64,000 nt of DNA from Methylobacterium brachythecii. GTDB taxonomy: Bacteria; Pseudomonadota; Alphaproteobacteria; Rhizobiales; Beijerinckiaceae. The stretch lies in NCBI RefSeq assembly GCF_014196345.1, contig NZ_JACIDN010000004.1, positions 372,001-436,000 of the forward strand, in the 5' to 3' direction. The translations under genes were made by a program, and so were the position numbers. Positions 37,600 through 45,473 of this stretch are shown piece by piece. The notes under the pieces were generated by a model that was given only the letters and a program-made list of their open reading frames with translations, had not been told where the DNA came from and made no database searches. Within the stretch, counting starts at the first letter, position 1; every line of letters starts with the position of its first letter.

Positions 37600-38694
37600 A
37601 TGCGCGAGAGAATAGCTGTGACGGGCTCGGGCGGGTATATTGGCTCGGTCATGGTCAGGGGGCTGCTCAAAAGCGGCTATCGGGTCAAAGCCATCGATAT
37701 GTACTTCTTCGGGAAGGAACCTCTGGCGCAGTATTCCGATCATCCTCGTCTCGAGATCGTGAGACGCGACATCAGGTCGGTCACCCCGGCTGATTTCGAG
37801 GGCTGCGACGCGGTGATCGACATGGCCGCGTTGTCCAACGACCCATCGGGCGATCTCGATCCCGAGCTCACGAAGTCGATCAACGAGACTGGGCGAATTC
37901 GGGTCGTCAACGCGGCCAAACAGGCGGGCGTCCGGCGGTATGTGTTCGCGAGTTCGTGCGCCGTTTACGGCGCTGGGCAAGAGATGTTCCTTACGGAAGA
38001 GGCGCCGCTGCGCCCGCTGACGGTCTACGCTCAGACCTGCACGCGAGCCGAAGCGGCGGTGCTGGCCCTGAGCGACCGTCATTTCACTGCGACGGCGATG
38101 CGGAACGCGACGGTTTTCGGCCTATCGCCACGCATGCGGTTCGATCTCGTCGTCAACCAGATGACGCTCGACGCCGCGAAAGAAGGTCACCTCAAGATCG
38201 GCGGTGACGGATCGCAGTGGCGGCCCTTCGTCCACGTCGGAGACGTCGTGGGAGCCTTTCTCAAGGCCTTGCGCGCACCGCACGACGTCGTTGCCGGACA
38301 GGTCTTCAACGTCGGCTGGGACAACCGGCAGATCCTCGACGTCGCCCTCGCCGTCAAGAACCTCTCGCCGCGGCCCTGCTCGGTCGAGTTCTTGGACTCG
38401 AAAGCGGACAAGCGGGACTATCACGTCGATTTCTCGAAGATCCGCAACGTCCTGAATTACGAGCCCAGCACGAGCATCGAAGACGGCGTCGTCGAGATCG
38501 CGACGGCGCTGGCGAGCGGCAAGCTGGTCGAGTCTCCGAGCTGCTACACCGTCAGATGGTATGCGAGGCTGATGAACGAGGCGCGCAACCTGCTGCAGGC
38601 TCCCCTCGAGGAGGTGGCGGATTTGGCGCCGATCGGCGCGATCGTCGCGGATGCCGAGCTTCGTGAGGCCTCTGCTCAAGCCGCGATGATCTGA
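37600..38694 (+). CDS. NAD-dependent epimerase/dehydratase (extended SDR), catalytic Lys replaced
   Basis: This 364-residue extended SDR has the NAD motif IAVTGSGGYIGSVMVRGLL and SSCAVYGAGQ. The active-site position expected to be YxxxK reads YAQTC, so the general-base lysine is a cysteine; the DNA reads TAC GCT CAG ACC TGC. The segments RNATVFGLSPRMRFDLVVNQM and WRPFVHVGDVVGAF are family-typical. Its substrate is unknown. It lies upstream of the DegT aminotransferase on the same strand. Dehydratases of this fold often use other residues, so a non-epimerase role is possible. Confidence 0.8.
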   Translation: MRERIAVTGSGGYIGSVMVRGLLKSGYRVKAIDMYFFGKEPLAQYSDHPRLEIVRRDIRSVTPADFEGCDAVIDMAALSNDPSGDLDPELTKSINETGRIRVVNAAKQAGVRRYVFASSCAVYGAGQEMFLTEEAPLRPLTVYAQTCTRAEAAVLALSDRHFTATAMRNATVFGLSPRMRFDLVVNQMTLDAAKEGHLKIGGDGSQWRPFVHVGDVVGAFLKALRAPHDVVAGQVFNVGWDNRQILDVALAVKNLSPRPCSVEFLDSKADKRDYHVDFSKIRNVLNYEPSTSIEDGVVEIATALASGKLVESPSCYTVRWYARLMNEARNLLQAPLEEVADLAPIGAIVADAELREASAQAAMI

Positions 38695-38930
38695 TCATCC
38701 GTCGCCATGGAGGCGACAGTCGTCGGCCTCTGCGTTCGAACAGGCGCACTGGCCTCGACATCGCCATCCGCATCAAAGCCGGATCGAGAGCACGCCACGG
38801 ATCGGCTCTCGATCCCCGACCTCGCGGGGAGACGATCTCCCGGTCGTCGAGGTCGTCGCCGGTTATCTGCATACCCCTCGCCGCCCCGGTTCCCGTCACC
38901 GCAGGTGCGTCGATTTCCAGGAGGTGAAGT

Positions 38931-40088
38931 ATGGCCGTTCCCTTCTACCGACACTCCCTCACGCCCGAGGCCGGCGCGCGCATCGCCGAGGTGCTGGCGA
39001 GTCCGTTCCTGACGACGGGCCCCCAGGGCGCGCGCGTCGAGGAAAGGCTGCGCGGCTTCTTCGGCGTCGATCATGCCAAGCTGACGTCGAGCTGGACGCA
39101 AGGGGCGATCGCAACCCTCCTCGCCTACGGGATCGGGCCGGACGACGAGGTGATCGTTCCGGCCATGACCTTCGCGGCGACCGCGAACGTGGTCCGGCTC
39201 GTCGGCGCAACGCCCGTTTTCGTGGATGTCGACCCATCGACGTTGCTGATCAATCGGGGACTGGTCGCTGCGGCGCTGACGCCACGGACGCGCGCCGTCA
39301 TCCCAGTCCACCTCTACGGCCAGATGGTCGACATACCCGCGCTACGAAAGGTGCTTCCGCCCTCCGTGCGCATCATCGAAGATGCCGCGCACTGCTTCGA
39401 GGGCAGCCGGTTCGGGCGCCGCCCGGGACAGGACGGCGACGCCGCGATCTTCTCCTTCTACGCGACCAAGAACGTGACCTGCGGCGAAGGTGGCGCGGTG
39501 ATCACCAACGATCCCGAACTCGCGAGGCTGCTGACGCAGACGGTGCTGCACGGCATGTCGGCCGGCGCGGCTCAGCGCTTCCAGGGTGGCTCTTACAAGC
39601 ACTGGGACATCGACCGCCTGGGGACGAAAGCCAACCTTCCGGACCTGCTGGCGGTGCTGCTCGAACCTCAGATCGACACCGTCGAAGAGCGGCTCGTGAA
39701 ACGCGAGGCCCTCAGCCTGCGCTACGAGAAAGCGCTTGCCGGCACGCCCTTCACCTGGCCGACGATCGCACCGGGAGCCGTCTCCGCGCGGCACCTTTTC
39801 CCGATCCATATCCCGGGCGACGGTCGTGACGCGGTGCTCTACGCTCTCGGCCAAGCCGGCATCGGCGCGACGGTGAACTATCGAAGCGTTCCGTCGCTCA
39901 CCTACTACCGCTCGACCGTCGAGGCGCCGCTCGTGCCCGTGTCGCAAGCCTGGGGCGAAGGCACCCTCTCTCTGCCGCTTTTCCCGGACCTTCGAGAAAG
40001 CGAGCAGGACGAGGTTTTGGCCGTGCTGCTCTCGCTGGCCGACGAGATGAGCTTAGCCAAGCAGCCGCACAGAGCCGCGGCCGAGTGA
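38931..40088 (+). CDS. DegT/DnrJ/EryC1/StrS aminotransferase
   Basis: This 385-residue PLP-dependent sugar aminotransferase has a strong AGGAGGTGAAG ribosome-binding site before ATG 38931. The PLP lysine is in FYATKNVTCGEGG, preceded by IIEDAAHCFEGSRFG (Asp binding the pyridine nitrogen). The C-terminal ARHLFPIHI and AGIGATVNYRSVPSL segments are typical of the family. It should make an amino sugar nucleotide for the EPS, perhaps downstream of the epimerase at 37600. The keto-sugar substrate is not predictable. Confidence 0.9.
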   Translation: MAVPFYRHSLTPEAGARIAEVLASPFLTTGPQGARVEERLRGFFGVDHAKLTSSWTQGAIATLLAYGIGPDDEVIVPAMTFAATANVVRLVGATPVFVDVDPSTLLINRGLVAAALTPRTRAVIPVHLYGQMVDIPALRKVLPPSVRIIEDAAHCFEGSRFGRRPGQDGDAAIFSFYATKNVTCGEGGAVITNDPELARLLTQTVLHGMSAGAAQRFQGGSYKHWDIDRLGTKANLPDLLAVLLEPQIDTVEERLVKREALSLRYEKALAGTPFTWPTIAPGAVSARHLFPIHIPGDGRDAVLYALGQAGIGATVNYRSVPSLTYYRSTVEAPLVPVSQAWGEGTLSLPLFPDLRESEQDEVLAVLLSLADEMSLAKQPHRAAAE

Positions 40089-40225
40089 GCTGCAGCGGCG
40101 ATCGGTGTCCCGCTGATGGGACGCGATCGATGGATGGCGCTGCCAAGATTTGGCAGCCCCTGAGCCGAGGCATGGCATCCAAGATATTCGAGAATGACAA
40201 ATATCATTCTGAATAAACTTCTTGT

Positions 40226-40248
40226 TAGTACTTGTAAAATCAGTACTA
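40226..40248. promoter_or_regulatory. Inverted repeat TAGTACT-N9-AGTACTA upstream of ugd
   Basis: Perfect 7-base arms (40226-40232 and 40242-40248) with a nine-base spacer, the same geometry as the repeat at 22035-22057 but a different sequence. It lies in the AT-rich 270-base gap before ugd, about 113 bases from its start. Confidence 0.35.
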
Positions 40249-40360
40249 TTACGAGTTTTACAGAATTAAACTCTGTGTGATGACTTTATAGTTCGTTTTT
40301 TTCGAGTTCACATGTGGCTGCATTGCGCAGGCCTCGTCGCACCAACAGGAGGTCATTACG

Positions 40361-41716
40361 ATGCGTGTCGCAATCATCGGCTCTGGGTATGTGGGCCTCG
40401 TGACCGGCGCTTGCCTTGCGGATTTCGGTCACCGCGTCGTCTGTATCGATCGCGACGCGAGCAAGATCGAGGCGCTTCAGCGAGGCGCCATCCCCATCTA
40501 CGAACCGCAACTCGCCGAGTTGGTCGCCAAGAATGCGATCGAGGGCCGATTGACCTTTTCGACCACGGTCGTCGACGCCGTCGCGGATGCCGAAGCGGTC
40601 TTCATTGCAGTGGGAACGCCGGCGCGGTCTCGAGACGGACAGGCGGACCTCACCTTCGTCCTGGACGCGGTCCGTGACGTCGCGGCAGCGCTCCGCGGCT
40701 ACACGGTCGTCGTCGTCAAATCGACCGTTCCGGTCGGGACGGGCGACAATGTTGAACGTGTCATTCGCGAGGTTCGTCCCGAACTGGACTACGCCGTGGT
40801 CTCCAATCCCGAATTCCTTCGCGAGGGTGCCGCGATCGCCGACTTCAAGCGGCCCGACCGCATCGTTGTAGGCGCCGAGGACGATCGAGCCCGGGACGTG
40901 ATGGCGGAGATCTACCGCCCGCTCTTCTTGAACAAGGCGCCGCTCCTGTTCATGGCACGACGCAGCGCCGAGATGACGAAATACGCGGCCAACGCGTTCC
41001 TGGCGACGAAGATCGCCTTCATCAACGAGGTCTCAGACCTGTGTGAACAGGCTGGCGCGGATGTGCAGGAGGTCGCGCACGGGATCGGCCTCGACAAGCG
41101 GATCGGCAGCAAGTTCCTTCACGCGGGTCCGGGTTTCGGCGGCTCCTGTTTCCCCAAGGATCTTCAGGCCATGATCAAGATGGCGCAGGATCACGGAGCG
41201 CCTGCACGGATCATCGAGACCGCTGCCGCGGTGAACGATCAGCGCAAACGCGCCATGGCTCGGAGGATCATCCGTGCGTGTGGCGGGATCGTCCGTGGCC
41301 GAACGATCGCGATGCTCGGTCTGACCTTCAAGCCCAATACGGACGATATGCGCGAGTCCCCGGCGATCTCCATCATCACGGCTCTGCAGGATGCCGGCGC
41401 GCGCATCCGTGCCTACGACCCGGTCGGCATGGACCGTGCCCGCGAGGTCCTCGACGACGTCGAGTATTGCCGGGATGCCTACGACTGCGTGACCGGCGCG
41501 GAGGCCGTTGCGATCGTGACGGAATGGGACGCATTCCGAGCGCTCGATCTCGTCCGCATCCGAAGCCTGATGGCGCGGCCCAATCTCATTGACCTGCGCA
41601 ACATCTACGGGCCAGAGCAGGCCGACAAGGCCGGCTTCCGCTACGTCGGTGTCGGTCGAGGGAAGGCCAGCATCGTCGACCACGAGCCGCGCGTGCCGCT
41701 GGCCCTGGTCGGATAG
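40361..41716 (+). CDS. ugd: UDP-glucose 6-dehydrogenase
   Basis: This protein has 451 residues, with CAGGAGGT before ATG 40361. The NAD motif is VAIIGSGYVGLVTGACLADFGH, the central hinge is YAANAFLATKIAFINEV, and the catalytic cysteine is in GPGFGGSCFPKDLQAM. It oxidises UDP-glucose to UDP-glucuronate, the substrate of the UXS protein at 22166. The two genes lie about 17 kb apart, unusual for a linear pathway. Confidence 0.95.
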   Translation: MRVAIIGSGYVGLVTGACLADFGHRVVCIDRDASKIEALQRGAIPIYEPQLAELVAKNAIEGRLTFSTTVVDAVADAEAVFIAVGTPARSRDGQADLTFVLDAVRDVAAALRGYTVVVVKSTVPVGTGDNVERVIREVRPELDYAVVSNPEFLREGAAIADFKRPDRIVVGAEDDRARDVMAEIYRPLFLNKAPLLFMARRSAEMTKYAANAFLATKIAFINEVSDLCEQAGADVQEVAHGIGLDKRIGSKFLHAGPGFGGSCFPKDLQAMIKMAQDHGAPARIIETAAAVNDQRKRAMARRIIRACGGIVRGRTIAMLGLTFKPNTDDMRESPAISIITALQDAGARIRAYDPVGMDRAREVLDDVEYCRDAYDCVTGAEAVAIVTEWDAFRALDLVRIRSLMARPNLIDLRNIYGPEQADKAGFRYVGVGRGKASIVDHEPRVPLALVG

Positions 41717-41737
41717 TCGAGATCGTCTTGGAGATAA

Positions 41738-41763
41738 CCCCTGACCGATCGCTCGGTCAGGGG
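41738..41763 (+). terminator. Hairpin downstream of ugd
   Basis: Perfect 11-base arms CCCCTGACCGA (41738-41748) and TCGGTCAGGGG (41753-41763) with a 4-base loop, 21 bases after the ugd stop. No T-run follows. Confidence 0.5.
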
Positions 41764-41959
41764 CCCGTTGCTTCGTAGCGTCCGTCTCGACGAAGGCGGG
41801 CACCGACGCCGAAATGTGCCAGTCGCAACGGCCTCGATCTTGGCGTGACGGCGCGACAGCGCAATCCACCCTGTCGAGCTAACCACAAAGCACGGCCCCG
41901 TCCGAATGCCCGTATCGCTGCGGACGACCATTGCCGACGAGGCCGGGACTCAGCGTGCT

Positions 41960-43078
41960 CTAGTGACGTCCTCCCAGCCGGCCGTTCGTCTGATCGCGAT
42001 GCAACAGCGCCTCGGGCGATTCCGATCTCAAGACGTGCGTCCGTCTCAGCTGGCTCGGTGACATGCCCGTCCAGCGGCGGAAGGCGACGACGACGGCGCT
42101 GGCTTCCCGATACCCGAGATGCCACGCGATCTCGGAAATCGGGATCCCCTTGATCTTGATGTAGTGGATTGCGAGCTCTGCCCGCAGCTCATCGAGGATC
42201 GCGCTGAACGTCTTGCCCTCGTAGCTCAACCGCCGAGACAGGGTGCGCGTGCTCATCCCGAGATCCTTGGCGATATTCGCCATCGTCACCGTTCCGTGGG
42301 AGAGCCGTGGCGCCATGGCCTTCTTGACGCGCGACCACAGGATCGCCGGCTCCCAGCGCGTCGCTTCTACGAGAGTTTCGAAGTGTTGAAGAAGATAGAT
42401 GTGAAGATACGGGTCGGATGTCGTTAGTTTTGCATCCGACAATTGAATTTCGAAGTCGATCCGATTTTCGGAAGCATCGTAGTCGATGGGTATCGGAAAA
42501 CCCCTCTGGGCCGCGGTGGTGCCGTCTTGCTGCGGTTGCCTCAAGCTGATGGAGATTGGCGTCGTTGTTTCCGGGACGCATGAGGCCACCAGTCGGTAGA
42601 TCGTGAGGAGCCAGAATTCGGAAAGCTGGCGATCGAGTTGCCGGTCGGGCTCCGCATGCCCGACGGCGACCGTCACGGCGATGTCCGAGATCCGGTAGGA
42701 GCCGTAGAGGCTCGGATCGTCGGCAGATCCGAAGCGCTCGAAGCACCTCAATGCTTCTCCCACGGTCTCGGACGAGATCATCAGGTAGAAGAGCAATCCG
42801 AGCTCGCGCAGATCGTAATCCTGCGCCAGATGCAGCCCGAAGGATGCGTCCTGAAGCGCATCGGCGGCTGCGTTCACGAAGACGGCTTGCGCGTCGGCTC
42901 CGGAGACGGCGTCGGGATTCTCGGCGGCAAAGTCCGACAAGCCGGACTGCCGAAGCAGTGGCTCAGGATCGAGCCCTGCCTGAGCCAGACGCTCGATGGC
43001 GAGTCGAACCACGGTACCGCCGACCGACGCACGGGGCGGGAGGATGGGGCCGGGAAGCGTCACCGAACCTCCGTACAT
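41960..43078 (-). CDS. AraC family transcriptional regulator (OruR/AraC-like ligand domain)
   Basis: This 372-residue protein has an N-terminal domain of the arabinose-binding type (RLAIERLAQAGLDPEPLLRQSGL, DALQDASFGLHLAQDYDLRELGLLFYLMISSETVGEAL) and a C-terminal AraC HTH: TVTMANIAKDLGMSTRTLSRRLSYEG, then ISEIAWHLGYREASAVVVAFRRWTGMSPSQLRR. The layout is like OruR-type regulators. It lies between ugd and the beta-helix/T1SS genes, divergent from the latter. A role in controlling these genes is plausible but unproven. Confidence 0.88.
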   Translation of the reverse strand: MYGGSVTLPGPILPPRASVGGTVVRLAIERLAQAGLDPEPLLRQSGLSDFAAENPDAVSGADAQAVFVNAAADALQDASFGLHLAQDYDLRELGLLFYLMISSETVGEALRCFERFGSADDPSLYGSYRISDIAVTVAVGHAEPDRQLDRQLSEFWLLTIYRLVASCVPETTTPISISLRQPQQDGTTAAQRGFPIPIDYDASENRIDFEIQLSDAKLTTSDPYLHIYLLQHFETLVEATRWEPAILWSRVKKAMAPRLSHGTVTMANIAKDLGMSTRTLSRRLSYEGKTFSAILDELRAELAIHYIKIKGIPISEIAWHLGYREASAVVVAFRRWTGMSPSQLRRTHVLRSESPEALLHRDQTNGRLGGRH

Positions 43079-43356
43079 CGCTCGAAGTCCCGGACGTTCT
43101 GGCCGTGAATACCGCGTTCATGGCGCGCAAGAACAATTCCAATAATCGCTCTGGAGCCTTTCGGCGCGCTGTCGCGATCATCTGGCGAGTCAAAGCAAGA
43201 CAACGCAGGCAGAGCCCGCGTATCAAATGGCCAAGCCGCAGGCATGAAAATCCCTATCAAACATCAGTCCAATAGAGCGGTCTGCGCAGCATAAAATCCC
43301 AATCTGGGACCAACTACCACGACTATTCAAGCCGCAACATCACGTGGAGTGCAATA

Positions 43357-45390
43357 GTGGCATCACAGTCATTCGGTACTACTTCGCTGACCAAGCCCGC
43401 GGGCGCGATCTCGGTTCCCGTCGGCGCGGATCTGCAGAAGTTGGTCGACTCCTCTCCGGCCGGATCGGTGTTCTGGATCGAGGCCGGGGAGCACCGCATG
43501 CAGTCGGTGACGCCGAAGGACAACGACCAGTTCCTCGGCGAGCAGGGAGCCGTGCTGAATGGGTCGAAGTTGATCACGGATTTCAGCAAGGACGGACAGA
43601 ATTGGGTCGCGAGCGGCCAAACCCAGGAAGGCTTCAGGCAGGGCACGGATGAGGGTGCGCCGGGTGCCGAGCGCGCGGGCTATCCGGAGACGTTCTTCAT
43701 CGACGACAAACCCCTGACGCCCGTCGATTCCTTGGCTCAAGTCGCGCCTGGTAAGTTTTACTTCGATTACGCTGCAGACAAGATCTATTTTCAGAACGAT
43801 CCGACGGGCCACAAGGTCGAAGCGGGCGTCAGCCCGTTCGCCATTGGGGGAGCTGCCAAAGGTGTCGTCGTCCAGAACCTCGTCGTTGAGAAATACGATG
43901 TCCCGGCACAAGCCGGAGCGATCGGATACAATTCTTCCGCCGAAGGCTGGACGATCCAGAACAACGAAGTGCGCCTGAACTACGGCGTCGGTATTTATTC
44001 CGGCTCGAACGGTCAGGTCAAAGGCAACTACGTTCACGACAATGGACAGATGGGTCTCGGCGCGAGTGGAGACAACGTCCTCATTCAAGGTAACGAGATT
44101 GCCCATAACGGCTATTTCTCGGGGATTAACCGGGGATGGGAAGGTGGCGGCGCAAAATTCGCCGAAACCAATCACCTAACGGTGAGTGACAACTATTCGC
44201 ACGACAATAACGGTTACGGTCTATGGACTGACATCAACAACATCAACACGCTCTACGACGGTAATACCGTTACCAACAATATTTCGGGCGGTATCAACCA
44301 CGAAATCAGCTACGACGCCACGATCCGCAACAACGTCGTCACAGGGAACGGCACCGAGGGCACGGGCTGGCTTTGGAACGGCGGTATCCAGATCCAGAAC
44401 TCTCAGAACGTCGATGTCTACGGCAATCATGTCGATGCGTCGGCTGGCGGAAACGCCATCTCGCTGATCCAACAGGATCGCGGAACGGGAAGTCACGGGC
44501 CGTGGGTAACCACCGGCAACTCAGTGCACGACAACGTCATCGTCGACGGAACGCCGGGCAGCGGTGCGTCGGGCTCCATCGCGGATTACGACCAATCCGG
44601 GCTGGCCGCGGGCGGCAACACCTTCAACAACAATCAATATTACGTTTCCGATCCGTCTGGCGACCACTTTGCCTGGACGAACGGTTTTTACGACTGGAAC
44701 CAGTATCGTCAGGTATCCGGGCAGGATGCCAACAGCACGCTTTCGACGGGAAATCCGGGGGCTCCGGCGATTCCGAGTTCGGCGGCGAGCACGAGCGCTC
44801 CGGTTGTCTCGGACCCAGATCAAGCGAGCACGACGCCTGCCGCCGCGCATACCGACCCGGTCGCGACCACCGATCCGTCAACACCCGTCACCTCGCACAC
44901 CGACCCCATCGTCGTGCCGTCGACAGGAACCGTCGCGACACCCGTGACTGCCGATCCGTCGACGACCTCCAGCCCAGTGACCGCGGTATCGTCCGATCCG
45001 GAAACGCAGGCTAGCGGCTCCGGAGAATCCTCTACCGGCGCTGCCGTCACGCCCACGCCGGGTGCCTCCGCGGATCCGGTTTCGTCCACCACCGGAGCAT
45101 CGGCCGCCGCGCATGACGGGTCAGCATCTGGAAGTGCGCATTCTTGGGCAAGCCACTTCTTCGGCGAACATCACGGTTCGTCGATGCTTGCCGCCCTCCA
45201 GGGGCACGGCTCGTCTGGATCGCAGCCCGAGATCGGCGGCCAATTCTTCAAGAACGTCCTCCAGCAGTACCATGACCTGGCGAGCCAGCATGGGGCCGGG
45301 CACACGCAGCTCGACGGCAACGCGGTCGGGGAGCTGTTCGACCAGCTCCATCACGCCAAGATGGGTGACCATTCCAGCTTGGCGATGTGA
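43357..45390 (+). CDS. Right-handed beta-helix protein, probable type I secretion substrate
   Basis: This 677-residue protein starting at GTG 43357 has no N-terminal signal. Residues 1-460 form a beta-helix like the 28497 gene: VVVQNLVVEKYDVPAQAGAI, VKGNYVHDNGQMGLG, LTVSDNYSHDNNGYGLWTDI, ATIRNNVVTGNG. Residues 466-585 are a Ser/Thr/Pro/Asp-rich linker; the last ~90 contain short amphipathic helices (GGQFFKNVLQQYHDLASQHG), as in uncleaved C-terminal T1SS signals. No RTX GGxGxD repeats are seen. It lies upstream of a PrtD-type ABC and a HlyD gene, so T1SS export is likely. The fold suggests carbohydrate binding or modification. Confidence 0.8.
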   Translation: MASQSFGTTSLTKPAGAISVPVGADLQKLVDSSPAGSVFWIEAGEHRMQSVTPKDNDQFLGEQGAVLNGSKLITDFSKDGQNWVASGQTQEGFRQGTDEGAPGAERAGYPETFFIDDKPLTPVDSLAQVAPGKFYFDYAADKIYFQNDPTGHKVEAGVSPFAIGGAAKGVVVQNLVVEKYDVPAQAGAIGYNSSAEGWTIQNNEVRLNYGVGIYSGSNGQVKGNYVHDNGQMGLGASGDNVLIQGNEIAHNGYFSGINRGWEGGGAKFAETNHLTVSDNYSHDNNGYGLWTDINNINTLYDGNTVTNNISGGINHEISYDATIRNNVVTGNGTEGTGWLWNGGIQIQNSQNVDVYGNHVDASAGGNAISLIQQDRGTGSHGPWVTTGNSVHDNVIVDGTPGSGASGSIADYDQSGLAAGGNTFNNNQYYVSDPSGDHFAWTNGFYDWNQYRQVSGQDANSTLSTGNPGAPAIPSSAASTSAPVVSDPDQASTTPAAAHTDPVATTDPSTPVTSHTDPIVVPSTGTVATPVTADPSTTSSPVTAVSSDPETQASGSGESSTGAAVTPTPGASADPVSSTTGASAAAHDGSASGSAHSWASHFFGEHHGSSMLAALQGHGSSGSQPEIGGQFFKNVLQQYHDLASQHGAGHTQLDGNAVGELFDQLHHAKMGDHSSLAM

Positions 45391-45400
45391 GACGTCCCCC

Positions 45401-45428
45401 CTCCCCCGATCTTGTCGGATCGGGGGAG
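45401..45428 (+). terminator. Strong hairpin between beta-helix cargo and T1SS ABC gene
   Basis: Perfect 11-base arms CTCCCCCGATC (45401-45411) and GATCGGGGGAG (45418-45428) with a 6-base loop lie 10 bases after the cargo stop and 46 bases before the exporter start. No T-run follows. An attenuator that lowers exporter relative to cargo expression is a reasonable inference. Confidence 0.55.
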
Positions 45429-45473
45429 CTTGGCGACCGCGCTGCTCGACTGACGTCCAGGACCTGAACATCC

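Noticed and set aside
43357..45390. RTX-type calcium-binding repeats in the T1SS cargo
   Set aside because: No GGxGxDxxx nonapeptides are present; the Gly/Asn-rich pattern fits beta-helix turns instead.
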